Assembly (NCBI RefSeq): GCF_019703515.2
Contig: NC_059385.1
Span: forward strand, 34,336,001-34,400,000
Reading direction: 5' to 3'
Source: Myxocyprinus asiaticus
Lineage: Eukaryota; Chordata; Actinopteri; Cypriniformes; Catostomidae
DNA: 64,000 bases
Below, piece by piece: positions 20,282 through 31,587 of this stretch (position 1 is its first letter; each line of letters opens with the position of its first letter). The notes below the pieces were generated by a model. That model did no database searches. It saw only the letters and a program-made list of their open reading frames with translations, and was not told where the DNA came from. A program made the translations under genes and the position numbers.

Positions 20282-22123
20282 GCCATTGATATTAATAATG
20301 CCTTTAAAGAATTCTATATTGATCTTTATAGTTCCACGTCTTCATCTACTGATGAAGATATTACAAACTTTGTGGAACCATTAGATCTTCCTAAACTGAC
20401 AACTGAGCAAAAAAACTCTCTTGATTCTGAGATAACCTTGGAGGAGCTTAACGAAGTAATTAAGTCCCTACCTACTGGCAAGGCTCCGGGGTCAGATGGT
20501 TTTGCCGCAGAATTTTTTAGATCCTATGCTACAGAATTGGCCCCACTTTTGTTAGAAGTTTATACGGAATCATTAAAGAATGGAAAGCTTCCTCCAACCA
20601 TGATACAAGCCCGGATCAGTCTGATTCTTAAAAAGGACAATGATCCAAGCGAGTGTAAAAGTTACTGTCCAATCTCCCTGATCCAACTAGATGTAAAAAT
20701 ATTGTCAAAAATTTTGGCTAACCGATTAAGTAAGGTTATGACATCTCTTATACATATAGATCAGGTGGGATTTATTCGGGGCCGTAGCTCTTCTGATAAC
20801 ATCAGGCGTCTCATCAATATCATGTGGTCAGTGGTGAATGATCAATCCCCGGTCTCTGCCATCTCACTTGACGGCGAAAAGGCGTTTGATATGGTAGAAT
20901 GGGATTATCTTTTTAAGATTTTGGAAATGTATGGGTTCGGGAGTACATTTATTGGTTGGATTAAGTTACTTTATAAACACCCTGTAGCAGCGGTACAAAC
21001 AAATGGATTAATATCAGATTATTTTACTCTGGATAGGGGCACTCGACAGGGTTGCCCTCTTTCCCCATTATTGTTCTGTCTTGCCCTGGAACCATTAGCA
21101 GCTGCGATAAGAAAGGAGGATGATTTTCCAGGGGTGACAGCAGGAGGTGAGGCGCATAAGCTTCTGCTTTATGCAGATGACATTTTATTATTTGTCTCTG
21201 AACCTACTAGATCTATGCCTTGCCTCCACAGAATTATTAATTCCTTTTCCCAGTTCTCAGGATACAAAGTCAATTGGTCTAAATCCGAAGCTTTGGCGCT
21301 GACAGCATACTGCCCAGAAACGGCTTTCCAGCCGGGCGCTTTCCAGTGGCCCAAACAGGGCATTAAGTATTTGGGGATTTTATTCCCAGCAAATTTGTCT
21401 GATTTAGTTAGAGTTAATTTTGACCCTTTAATAAAAAGGTTTTCGAGCGATGTCAGCAGGTGGGCTTCATTACATTTATCGATGATTGGGAAGGTTAATG
21501 TTATTAAAATGAATTGTATTCCAAAATTCAACTACCTGCTTCAGTCTCTCCGTGTAGATGTCCCCCTCTCTTATTTCAAGCAATTTGATAGCATAGCGAA
21601 GTCCTTTATTTGGAATGGTAAGCGCCCCAGGTTAAATTTCAATAAGTTACATAGGCCAATTGACAGAGGAGGGCTAGGCCTACCCAACATTTTGTTTTAT
21701 TATTATGCGTTCGGTCTTAGACATTTGGCTCATTGGTCGCTTCCACCTGAGAGGGCCCCTCCCTGGTTTTGTATTGAAAAGGAAGTTCTTGCCCCTATCT
21801 CACCACTGCATAGCCTTTCGATTAAACTAGCCGGAGAGGTTAAGTCGCATCCCGCTATTTTGCATTTGCACTCGATATGGACAAAAGTGTCCAGAGTTTT
21901 TAATTCTGATATTTATTTAAATGTTGCCTCGAGCATATGGCAGAACCCTAAACTATGTATTAATAAGTCCCCTTTTTGTTGGTCAGATTGGATTGTGAGG
22001 GGGGTTTTGAGATCTTTCGAAAATTTGGTTCAACATTTTGGCATTCCCAGATCTCAGTTTTATAAGTATTTACAGCTTCGCCACCTACTCTGCACTATTT
22101 TTGGGAGTAGCACGCACCCCTAA
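20282..22123 (+). pseudogene. Tx1-b ORF2, reverse transcriptase half
   Basis: In the same frame as the endonuclease. The motifs are: fingers LPTGKAPGSDGFAAEFF, ISLDGEKAFDMVEWDYLF (motif A), RGTRQGCPLSPLLFCLALEP (motif B), LLLYADDILLF (catalytic YADD, 21170-21181) and KYLGILFPANL. The thumb and connection continue with GGLGLPNILFYYYAFGLRHL. A shortened C run at about 22120 (CACCCCTAAAG against six Cs in Tx1-c) shifts the frame. The enzyme is otherwise complete. Confidence 0.9.
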
Positions 22124-22149
22124 AGCAGCAGGTGCTTTGGGAGAGGTGA

Positions 22150-22843
22150 TTGCTGCTTTTGAAAAAAGGCCATGAGGCATCAGTGTATTACTCCCTACTA
22201 ATTCAGAGTCTGGGGGATGAAGCCTTGACTTCTCTCAAGAGAGTATGGGAAAAAGATTTGAATTTGGTACTGGAGGATGGAGTGTGGACTAAGATTCTTA
22301 AAAATGTCAAGTCTGTATCTAGAGATGCAAGGGTTTGCCTTATGCAATTTAAGATTTTACATAGATTTTATTGGACCCCCTCTAGATTATATAGGCTTGG
22401 TCTTAAAGACACACCCACTTGCTGGCGATGCCAGTCAGAAGTTGGAGACACTACCCATGTCTTTTGGGGGTGTGTTAAGATCCAGGAGTTTTGGTTGAGG
22501 GTTCAGAGGTATTTGTGCGACGTTTTGAACACTCAGGTTTTGCTTTGTCCCAGACTCTGTATTTTGGGTGATGGAGCAGTCATGCATTTAGGGGACAGTC
22601 ACATAAAAAATTGGGTTCTGACCCATCAGTCTCATGATCGGCAGGGAAGTAATTTTAAGGGGCTGGAAGTCAAGTGGAGCACCCTTTTTTTCGGAGTGGT
22701 GTGTGGAAATGGGGAGGGTAGCTGCATTTGAAGAGGCGGTAAGTAGAAGGCTGGGGTTGAGGGACTTATTTGCTAAAAAATGGGGCAAATATTTAGTTTT
22801 TTGGGGGGAATCTCAGGGAGGGGATGTGGAGAGTGTAGTTTAA
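22150..22843 (+). pseudogene. Tx1-b ORF2, C-terminal domain
   Basis: After the frameshift the frame 22150-22731 encodes the LINE C-terminal domain, with a CWRC...HVFWGC pattern (TCWRCQSEVGDTTHVFWGC) resembling the Cys/His knuckle of L1 ORF2p. A second frameshift near 22630 moves the end to another frame (to 22843). Tx1-c encodes the same segment (39050-39440). Confidence 0.82.
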
Positions 22844-22867
22844 TCATGTATGTTTATTATTTTATTT

Positions 22868-22997
22868 ATTTGTGTATGTGTGTGTATGTATGTATATATA
22901 TATATATATATAATATATTTTATTTTATGTAAGTGTATGTATGTGTATCTGTGTATGTATGTATATGTATGTGTGTGTGTATATGTGTGTATATATG

Positions 22998-23072
<75 letters not shown>
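22868..23072. repeat. (TG/TA)n microsatellites in Tx1-b 3' UTR
   Basis: Runs of TGTATG and TA up to about 34 units (23004-23072). Present at the same place in Tx1-a, so carried by the element. Confidence 0.92.
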
Positions 23073-23076
<4 letters not shown>

Positions 23077-23254
23077 TTTTTTGGATTGTGTGTGTTTTAT
23101 GTGGGACCACAGGGGTGTTCGTTAGGGGTCAGGGTGGGATTGTATTAGTAGGGTTTAAATGTAAAATGTTGATTCATTATATATGAGTTTTTTTTCATTG
23201 TCATATGCACATGAATCAATAAAAATGTTAATTACAAAAGAATTTACACAGTCA

Positions 23255-23651
23255 AAAAAAAAAAACCAAAAACAAAAGAGTAAATAAAACATTTGAAATA
23301 ATGGTCATAAGTTAAGCTAAATTCTACCTTACATTCTTTAGTAGCAAAATTACTGTTGGAATAAAAAGACTGCTTCATTCTATTTGTTTTGTATGTTGGA
23401 ATCAAATACCTTCTGCCCGAGGGAAATAGTACAAATTCTTCCCACAGGGGGTGCTTAGGATCACCTAAGTTTTTAGTTGCTTTATTCATTGCTCTAGCTT
23501 CATTAATATTTTTAAGACATAGAGCTTTTCCCCTTATTAGTTTATGCGCAGTGATGGTAATCCTTCTTAAACTGTTTTTATGTATTGTGTTTACATTTCC
23601 AAACCAACAGAAGATGCAGAAAGTTAGAACACATTCTACAAAAGATTTAAA
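23255..23651 (-). pseudogene. Rex1-like LINE copy 2, end of RT ORF
   Basis: The minus frame 23244-23702 covers the ORF2 C-terminus: SFVECVLTFCIFCWFGNVNT, then PKHPLWEEFVLFPSGRRYL, then TNRMKQSF. This pattern marks the end of RT ORFs in Rex1/CR1-group LINEs. The element continues beyond the hAT-like insertion at 25383. Confidence 0.78.
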
Positions 23652-25382
23652 CAGGGTTTCTGCAGGTCTTACAAAATTCTTAGTCTTAAATTGCCCTTTC
23701 ACAAATTAAGGCCATAAAAAGTTCTTAAATCAGAGCAACAAATCTTAAATTCATGAGGTCACGGTATTAAATGCTGCATGAGGATTGTGTTTTTCTTTTG
23801 TGATCAAATTTTTATTCACAACTGTCAAGTGTTAATATACAAACATGCCAAGAGGATTACAGTAAAAATTACACATTGGACAGTGTTTTTTCTTTGTTGA
23901 AACCCCACCCACCCTCCCCTGGCGACCATGTAACCCTCCCTCGCTCCCCATCCACTCTCTCTCTACTCCTTTAATGAGTGTTATAGTGAAAAGTGTGTAA
24001 CATAAAGGAATAACCCCACCATACACAAACTAATAAGAGTAAACAAAAATGACATAGGCATTTTACAGACCATTGCATATGAGACACTTAAGGTAATTAC
24101 ATCCCTTACAACAGTTCTTTAATTTGAGAGATGGCCCTTATCCATGCAATAATAGTCTTTTGGGTGGTTCCATGTATTCTTGCCACAGACAGTTCCATGT
24201 GCAGAAGGGAGTGTTTTTCGTTGCATTTAAGTCGTTTCAAAGTGAAGAATAATTTCTCGGCTCGAATTGCCCCCACACCAAATATGCGGTATCTAGGACA
24301 CACTCTATAGCACCACCACCATTTCAAAATTTTTATTTTATTTTGTGCTCATCTTTTGAATCATTTCTCTTAGAAACAAAATTATTTTTGCATATAATTA
24401 TGCTCCTCCTGATGATAAAAATGGGCCGCTTAAATTAAAACTCTGCCCATTACAGTGGCCGCCATCTTGGATTATGATGTTTATTGTTTATTCGCTACTA
24501 TTCCTTCAAACTTTGCCCGATTAAAATAACCTCCAGACTGACCTGCATAGAATGAGTAATACCTAATTTAGATTTTGTTACGTTAACACAAATTTAACGA
24601 GGTCGATGTAAAACAGGAAGTGAGGCTATATCTTGTCAACAGTTTGTCGTATTGAAACTAAACTTGGTTTGCTTCATCAGGAACATGATCTGAGGGTCTG
24701 TGCAAAATTTGGCATGTCTCTTTGCCGTTCTTGTATCATGTCAGCTAAGTGTCACAGTGTATACATTTCTGTAAATTTATATTTTATTGGTTAATCTAGG
24801 ACAAGGGATTTAGATTGCAGAATCATAGGGAGGTTCTTATAACAAAAGAAAAGAAAATCATATATGCTCCTTTTGTTGAGCTTCTAGATTAAATGACCAA
24901 AATGTTTTAAATAAAATCTTATTTTTACATGTTAGGTGGTGATAACTTATATTTTATTCCAAAGCTTTGAGGTATATTTTTGGGTGTTGTTTAAACACTA
25001 TTCAAGTGAAACAGCAGTGTCATAGAGGAATATATCTGATACAATGTGTCTGATCAGAAGACCAAATTTATTTAGCCATTTTGGTTGTTAGGGGCAGAGG
25101 TATTCAAGCCTTATTGTGTTATTTTTGTTCAAATGAATTAAAAAGTAATGGAGATCCGTTGTGTTTTTTAAACTTTGAAGTGTTACTACTGTATAAACAG
25201 TATATATATGACTGTTCTTGTGCTCCCTACGCATTTACATTTAGAGAACGATGTGATGATATATTGAATTTATATGTTCCCTTGAATTTATTACTTAAAT
25301 TTCATTTTGGTCTTCCTAGTTGGTCTTAAAAAGATCTTTAAAAAGTCTTAAATTTAGCTTCATAAAATCTGCAGAAAACCTT
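23652..25382. mobile_element. hAT-like non-autonomous DNA element
   Basis: The left end CAGGGTTTCTGCAGGTCTTA (23652) and right end TCTGCAGAAAACCTT (25368) are inverted, imperfect copies, and both continue into AGTCTTAAATT-type sequence. It splits the Rex1-like LINE. No transposase is visible. A truncated L1 tail lies inside (23795-24330). The duplication is unclear (both flanks contain TTTAAA). Confidence 0.6.
23795..24330 (-). mobile_element. 5'-truncated L1/Tx1-like LINE tail
   Basis: In minus orientation it starts inside ORF2 (frame 24106-24327: RYRIFGVGAIRAEKLFFTLK to ISQIKELL stop). A 3' UTR and the tail GTGAATAAAAATTTGATCAC plus A-rich end follow. The layout (truncated C-terminus, UTR, A-tail) fits an L1-clade insertion inside the hAT-like element. 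Confidence 0.55.
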
Positions 25383-25631
25383 TTAAAGAATAGGGTTAAG
25401 AATTTATTGTCAAAATTAAAAGTACTTATTCTTCTGAGAAAGTATAGACTCTGCTGTCCTTTTTTGACAATGTGCTCAACACTATAACTTACTGTCTAAC
25501 ACAATTCCCAGATATTTATGCTTTTCCACTGATTCTATAGTCTTTCCCTTAATAATGGTGCAGGATTCATTTTTTGTTTTCCTATAATCAATTGTCATTT
25601 ACTTTGTCTAATCTGTATTTCAAACCAAACA
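25383..25631 (-). mobile_element. Rex1-like LINE copy 2, middle fragment
   Basis: Minus-strand remnants match the RT thumb region (AGTATAGACTCTGCTGTCC corresponds to the FLRK/QQR-L block seen in copy 1 at 7485). It ends where DIRS-B begins. Copy 2 resumes at 29612, but the sequence around the RT catalytic box is missing, so DIRS-B's arrival was accompanied or followed by a deletion of several hundred bases. Confidence 0.6.
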
Positions 25632-25730
25632 GGAGTTCCCTATCTGTCACTCACTCGACATTATAGTGTCGATGTAGTGACACTAGGGGTCACTCTTGGG
25701 AGCCCGAGACACCTCTGGTCTTTGAAAAAA

Positions 25731-25793
25731 GGCCAATGAAAATTGGCGAGTGGTATTTGCATGCCACTCCCCCGGACATATGGGTATAAAAGG
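25731..25793 (+). promoter_or_regulatory. DIRS-B left-repeat promoter: CCAAT, octamer, TATA
   Basis: The left terminal repeat holds CCAAT (25733-25737), inverted CCAAT as ATTGG (25742-25746), octamer ATTTGCAT (25755-25762) and TATAAAAGG (25785-25793), within 61 bp and all inward-facing. The predicted start is about 25 bp downstream, near 25815. The arrangement is repeated in the other copies; DIRS-C keeps the octamer but has TAGAAAAGG. Confidence 0.65.
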
Positions 25794-26058
25794 AGCTGGT
25801 ATGCAACCACTCATTCAGATTTTCTCTTCGGAGCCGAACGGTCATGCTCACTGAGCTGAATTCCCACGACTGTTCATTCACCTCTGCTGGATCTGAGAGC
25901 GCATTTCAGCGGCTTCTCCCTCCTCTGCACTGATGCACTGCAGAGAATGCCCCTGGGTGCTTTGGCAGAAATAAGAGTATGTTTCTCTAAAAGAGTATAT
26001 TTCTCTTAAAGAGCGGCACACACGGAACGTCTTTTTAAAGACGCGTCTCTTTTTAAAG

Positions 26059-26960
26059 ATGCCTTTCCTTTGTGTGATATTCCTGGTTGCGCTCGTTATC
26101 TCTCACCTTCTGACGGTCACGATCACTGTCTTTCGTGTCTGGGCACTGCTCACGCGGAGACAGCGTTCGTGGATGGTCATGTACTCATTGCGAGAACATG
26201 TCCATGGCAACGATGCGGTCGCGGCTTACCTTCGTAAGAAAGCAAGCCACCCCAGAGGCTCCCCGCCTCGGTCCTTCTACCCATGGGTATGAGGCCAGCG
26301 CGGTTAGCACCGGGGGTTATTTGGGGACCCCAATGGGACCGCATCCACCGGATATCCCCCCGCGGACATCCCATTCCCCAGCACGCTCGTCTGCCCCGAT
26401 CGGGTTTTCGGATGAGTCTGCCGGCTCGTCTCATGCCGAGTTCGACCTCTTATTCAAAGCCCGCGGAAGTGATGAGCTCTCGAGCGCAGCATCGGAGAGT
26501 GGGCTCGTCCAGTCGGACGCGGAAGCCTCAGCTGGGCTCCTCCCTTCGGGTGTGGTTGCCCAGTCACAGGCTGACGCGGAGATGATGACATGCTTTCCCG
26601 GGCAGCCGCGAGCGTCAGGCTAGAGTGGAACCCTCCGCTCTCCCCTGAACCCTCGCGGCTCGATGATTGGTTCCTGGGCTCGCGGCGGTGCTCAAAGCCA
26701 CACCCCGCCCCCGTTCCTTTCTTCCCAGAAGTGCATGAAGAGCTGACAAGGTCGTGGGAGGCACTTTTTACTGCCCGGTCCTGATCTTTCAGCTTACCCA
26801 CCCTCACTACCCTCGATGGTGGGGCGGCCAAGGGCTATTTGGCAATCCCCCGGTGGATAAAGGCACTTGCGGTGCACCTATGCCCGCAGAGTGCCGCCAC
26901 CTGGCACGGGCACCCAAAGCTCCCATCCAAGGCCTGTAGGTTTACGTCATCTCTGATGGC
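26059..26960 (+). pseudogene. DIRS-B gag-like ORF, 5' part
   Basis: ATG at 26059 opens a hydrophobic start (MPFLCVIFLVALVISHLLTV) followed by RVWALLTRRQRSW. A frame change near 26240 leads to the frame 26135-26623 (Ser/Pro-rich, SAGSSHAEFDLLFKARGSDE), and another to FFPEVHEELTRSWEA (about 26727). All blocks are collinear with DIRS-D on the minus strand (59362 down to 58500). DIRS gag proteins package the element RNA. The frame changes make this copy defective. Confidence 0.72.
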
Positions 26961-29007
26961 CAAGGCCTCTGACTTTGCCCAGCAGTTCTCAGCGGTGAAG
27001 CAGCAGACAGAGGTTATCTGGCACAACCTGCCCCAGCGTGGTTCAAGATCCTGCACCCCGTCTGCTCGTCGCCAAGGGTGTCCCCCTGCGGTGACTACAC
27101 CAGCTCTGCTGCAGCCCGCCCCTGTGGCCCGGCCCCAGCGTGGAGCCCACCGCAGGAAGCAGACACCACCCGTCTCGTGGCCGCCAAGAACCCGCGAAAG
27201 GCTTCGAAGCACCCCTGAGACAGGTGACCCTGGGACGACGAAACCCGCTGCTTTGGAGCTGGTAAGCAGACCACTCCATCCCCCGGTCGAGGGCCGGGAG
27301 GAGAATCTTTTGTTACCTTTGCATTTAATTGTGCTGCATGCCCAAATGGCTGCAGTACCCAAGAGTTCAGCAAGAGCGGTTTCCTTGTTCCCTAGGTCAC
27401 ATATCTGGTGTGCACGGCCATCATCACGACCACTGTCCACCACTCTATTTGGCAGGTTTGGCACTCCAGCGGCACAAATCCGCCTCCGATGTGACAGTCT
27501 CCACGGATCACGAGGACAGGCCTCTTCCTCCCCCATCCCAGGCTGTTCCGGGGGTGGTCACAAGGAGCCAGGTAAGTACTTCAATGTCCCTGATCTCAGC
27601 ACGGCCATGACATGGTGTGGTATCTCGAGCTCCGCCCCGCCGCAAGGCTCCACCTGCCGGTACATCCGACGAGATTGTCCCTTTGGTCCCCCTCGTGCTG
27701 AGCTTGGGTGCGTGGCTTGCGCTTTCCAATCTGTCGCGATGGCTTATCCGGACCATCTGACTCGGCTACATGATTCAGTTCACCAGGCATCCGCCCAGGT
27801 TCAGCGGTATACACTTCACCTTGGTAAAGGACGAAAACGCTGCTACCTTGCGCGCGGAGATCGCCACCCTCCTATGGAAGGGTGCAATAGAACCTGTCCC
27901 TCCGGCCGAGATGAAGAAGGGGTTTTACAGCCCCTACTTCATCGTACCGAAAAAAGCGGTGGGTTGCGGCCAATCTTGGACCTGCGAGTACTGAACCGGG
28001 CTTTACACAGACTCCCGTTCAAGATGCTGACGCAAAAACGCATTCTGACGAGCGTCCGGCATCAAGATTGGTTTGCGGTGGTAGACCTGAAGGACGTGTA
28101 CTTTCACGTCTCGATTCTACCTCGACACAGACCCTTCTGGCACCATCTGACACCCGCGACCAGACCTCTGGAATCTCCATGTCTGGCCCCTGGATGGGAC
28201 ATGGAAAACCTAAGCGGCCTACCACCCGCGGTGGTAGACATGATCACTCAGGCTAGGGCCCCCTCTACGAGGCGCCTGTATGTCTTTAAGTGGCATCTGT
28301 TCGCTAAGTGGTGTTCTTCCCAATGGGAAGACACCCAGAGATGCGCAATCGGACCGGTGCTTTCCTTGCTGCAGGAGAGGTTGGAAGGGTGGCTGTCCCC
28401 TTCCACCTTGAAGGTGTACGTTGCTGCTATAGCAGCACACCATGACACAGTGGACAGTAAGTCCTTAGGGAAGCATGACCTGATCATCAGGTTTCTTAGA
28501 GGTGCCAGGAGGCTGAACCCCTCCAGACTGTGCCTCGTTCCCTCATGGGACCTCTCTGTAATTCTTCAGGGTCTACAGAGAGCCCCTTTTGAGCCTTTGC
28601 AGTCAGCTGAGCTTAAGGCACTCTCCTTGAAGACTGCTCTCCTGACTGCACTCACTTCCATCAAGAGGGTAGGAGACCTGCAAGCGTTCTCTGTCAGCGA
28701 AACGTGCCTGGAGTTTGGTCCAGGCTACTCTCACATGATCTTGAGACCCCGACCGGGCTATGTGCCCAAGGTTCCCACGACCCCTTTTAGGGACCAGGTG
28801 GTGAACCTGCGAGCGCTGCCCCAGGAGGAGGCAGACCCAGCCCTGTCGTTGCTGTGTCCGGTGCGCACTTTACGCATCTATTTGGATCGCATACAGAGCT
28901 TTAGGATCTCTGAGCAGCTCTTTGTCTGCTTTGGTGCACAGCGGAAAGGAAGTGCTGTCTCCAAGCAGAGGATCGCCCACTGGCTCATTGGGAGGGACAC
29001 CCCCTGA
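26839..29007 (+). pseudogene. DIRS-B 722-residue fused gag/RT/recombinase frame
   Basis: One uninterrupted frame spans a gag remnant (HLCPQSAATWHGHPKLPSKA, then SDFAQQFSAVKQQ), a Pro/Arg-rich stretch, the RT fingers and motif A (GGLRPILDLRVLNRAL, VDLKDVYFHV), and the recombinase N-terminal half (ARAPSTRRLYVFKWHLFAKW up to RIAHWLIG). RT motifs B and C, RNase H, methylase, and the recombinase HxxR and Tyr are absent. Part of it is out of the ancestral frame: the true RT start MIQFTRHPPRFSG (27770) is in another frame. The open length is therefore probably a by-product of deletions. Confidence 0.75.
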
Positions 29008-29269
29008 CTAGACCTGGTCGGCCCAGTTGGATAATCCCCCCTTTTTTTAGGGAGTGAAAAAAAGAAGGGGAAAAGAGGCCACGACTGGGCTAGCCTGTCT
29101 CTATCTTTTGGGTAGTCGACTTGTCCCCAAAGGGCCGTTCGACACTCATAGCTATGTTGGGGGAGGTTACATGTCAGCCTGGTGCGCTGGCTACGAGGCA
29201 CACAGTTGTCTGCCCGGCACACACCGCCAGTTCACGTAACACAGCTCAGCCAGTTGCGGCGTTTTGAAT

Positions 29270-29611
29270 AGGGACCCCTAGTGTCACTACATCGACACAA
29301 CATCGAGTGAGTGACAGATAGGGAACATCATGGTTACTTGTGTAACCTCCGTTCCCTGATGGAGGGAACGAGACGCTGTGTCCCTCCTGCCACAACGCTG
29401 AACTACCCGCTGAAATGGCCGGACCTTGTCTCAGCTCCTCAGCATAAAACTTGAATGAGTGGCTGCATACCAGCTCCTTTTATACCCGTATGTCCGGAGG
29501 AGTGGCATGCAAATACCACTCGCCAATTTTCATTGGCCTTTTATCAAAGACCAGAGGTGTCTCAGGCTCCCAAGAGTGACCCCTAGTGTCACTACATCGA
29601 CACAACGTCTC
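29270..29611 (+). repeat. DIRS-B right terminal repeat
   Basis: It contains GTGTCACTACATCGACACAA at 29281 and 29587, the palindromes GGTTACTTGTGTAACC (29334) and TTCCCTGATGGAGGGAA (29354), and the inverted promoter block (CCTTTTATA, ATGCAAAT, ATTGG). It ends at ACAACGTCTCGTT and lacks the outer hairpin copy that DIRS-A has at 3305-3341. Confidence 0.8.
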
Positions 29612-30040
29612 GTTCACATGTGTCTTGTGCTTCTCAAGGTGTGTATATATTAAATTCAACAAGGTTAAAACTGCATCATCAAGCCCCCTAAATTGTATCT
29701 TATCTAAAAGAGGCTTAAAGAACTTCAAAATATGTTGTTTAACTCTACTCTCAAAAATTTTCATTACAAGGGATGTCAGTACTATGGATCTAAAATCATT
29801 TCGATTGAGAGGTTTATGAACTTTATGAATGAGTGAAATAATAGAAGATTTCCAGAACAATGGCACAATACGCTGATCTAAAGAGGCCTGAAAGACAGGT
29901 GTGAAGGCAATGGCTAGTTGTTCTGCACATTATTTTAGTTCGCTGCCACAAATATTATCAGGGCCTGAACTTTTGCACACCTCACAAATCTTGTAAACCT
30001 CCTTAATTATAAGTTTATCTGACTCACCACCTGTCGTGGT
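29612..30040 (-). pseudogene. Rex1-like LINE copy 2, RT fingers fragment
   Basis: The minus frame (29480-29866) has MPLFWKSSIISLIHKVHKPL, NRNDFRSIVLTSLVMKIFES and DKIQFRGLDDAVLTLL, the RT 1-2a region of Rex1/CR1-group LINEs (compare LNDYRPVALTSVVIKSFERL in copy 1). Further upstream, AACTTTTGCACACCTC corresponds to the conserved fingers block around 29970. It is cut by DIRS-B at 29612. Confidence 0.75.
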
Positions 30041-30600
30041 CAATTAGCACCACCTATTGTATAGGCGTGAATGTCCTAATGGCTGTCATTCATGTCGCTT
30101 TCTATGTGCTAGGGCCATTCGTTGGTGATTTGCCTCTTATAATCACGTCGCCTCTGGTGTGAAAAGGCCTTTAGGCCTACACTTGCCACGCAATGTAATT
30201 TGTAACTGAAATTGTTGACCATATCGAGAAAGCATCAAATAGGCTCTACTACCTATCAGGGAAATTTAAACAAATATTACTGATAAAAATAGACCATGAT
30301 TGAAATTTTGCAACTGGGTCTGTCAGATATTTGTAGTGCAACCTCTGTATGTGACCTGTAAAGCTAACACTTGCGAGTCAATGGCAAAAAAGAAAAAAAA
30401 TCTGAAAATACTGTTCTAAATGTGACGAATACAAAACTGCAGTCAAAGGAGCATTTGTTATTAAATTTGATCTTCAGGGAAATACCTGGGCACCACAGGA
30501 GGACTAAAGTGTGTAGTGTACTATAAAAATTATTTTTAATTGCATCTGATCTTTTATGTTTTTATTTTATGATCATTATTAAACAAATCAATGTTTAATA
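30041..30600. other. Unassigned AT-rich intron stretch
   Basis: No repeat ends, frames or sites were recognised. Confidence 0.4.
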
Positions 30601-30890
30601 TCTTCCTGTTCCTGATTCTGATGGCATGCTACACGAGTGTTTGTGGCCTGCTAGCCTGCTTAGCATTGCTTATTTTTATTCTCATACATTCATCATTTTA
30701 TCATTTGTCATTTTACCACATGTTTTGGGTTTTTCTGTTTTTTCTGCTTTTTTTTTAGCATTGCTTATCTATCTGTTTTCAGCTTTTTATCCTTAACATC
30801 TGCCATTTTTCAGCACGCATCAGGTTTTCTCCCGCATTATTCTCTTATCGTGATTCAACTGCGTGCATTTTCTGCATGCATCCGCTTTCT

Positions 30891-31320
30891 TTTTTTGGGG
30901 GGATTTTTCCCCTTTTTCTCCCAATTTGGAATTGCCAATTCCCAATGTGCTTTTAAGTCCTCGTGGTCACGTAGTGATTCGCCTCAGTCCGGGTGGTGGA
31001 GGACAACCCGCGCATTTTATCACGTGGCTTGTTGAGTGCGTTGCCATGGAGACATAGCGTGTGTAAAGGCTTCACGCCACCCACCGCAGCATCCATGCTC
31101 AACTCACCACGCGCCCCACCGAGAACGAACCACATTATAGCGATCACGAGGAGGTTACCCCATGTGACTCTACCCTCCCTAGCAACCGGGCCAATTTGGT
31201 TGCTGAGGAGAACTGGCTGGAGTCACTCAGCACGACCTGGGATTGGAACTAGCGAACTAGCGAACTAGCAAACTCCAGGGGTAGTAGCCAGCATATTTTA
31301 CCACTGAGCTACCCAGGCCC
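30891..31320 (-). mobile_element. tRNA-derived SINE, copy 1
   Basis: In minus orientation it begins GGGCCTGGGTAGCTCAGTGG, a Pol III A-box-like tRNA start. A B-box-like GTTCCAATCCC lies downstream, followed by a 350-bp body. Flanks TCTGCATGCATCCGCTTTCT (30871-30890) and TCTGCGTGCCTCCGCTTTCT (31321-31340) look like a 20-bp target duplication with two changes, unless they are monomers of a LINE 5' UTR repeat. It is the same family as 48425-48828. Confidence 0.8.
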
Positions 31321-31587
31321 TCTGCGTGCCTCCGCTTTCTATTTTTATCACGATTAAACTGCGCGCATTTTACAGCACACACCTGTTTTTCTCCTCTGTG
31401 TTACACGGATTATTGCACCGATCTCAAAGCACCTCTTATCAAGAACAACCAAAACAACAAACAATTGCGTGAGGGATTCACATCAATCTCAAACCCTCAC
31501 CGCTCAGGAACAACCAACAACAACAACAAACAATTGTGGTAAGTCATGGCATCCGCTCATGTTCTTTCTTCCTGTATTGCATGATAC

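Larger units (their letters stand above)
17133..23236 (+). mobile_element. Tx1-b: nearly intact Tx1-type L1 LINE
   Basis: A 6.1-kb element with a perfect 18-bp target-site duplication. It comprises a short 5' UTR, ORF1 (17229-18079), a spacer of about 1 kb with repeats, ORF2 (19061 to about 22840) and a 3' UTR with TG/TA microsatellites ending in AATCAATAAAAATGTTAATTAC. Only two in-frame stops in ORF1, and one stop plus two frameshifts in ORF2, separate it from full coding capacity. It is therefore recent, and is the natural reference for judging Tx1-a and Tx1-c. Confidence 0.9.
25632..29611 (+). mobile_element. DIRS-B: DIRS retrotransposon with both terminal repeats, internally deleted
   Basis: The left terminal repeat (25632-25820) and right region (29270-29611) are both present, in inverted orientation. 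Compared with DIRS-D, three internal deletions are evident: mid-gag (junction near 26965), RT catalytic core through methylase domain (junction near 28137), and the recombinase C-terminus (junction near 28991, where GCTCATTG jumps to GGAGGGACACC). It has inserted in a minus-strand Rex1-like LINE. It could still be a passive substrate for recombinase supplied by another copy. Confidence 0.88.

Noticed and set aside
26839..29007. A domesticated host gene derived from a DIRS element
   Set aside because: Part of the frame is not in the ancestral reading frame, and the copy sits between its own terminal repeats; no sign of selection can be read from one copy.
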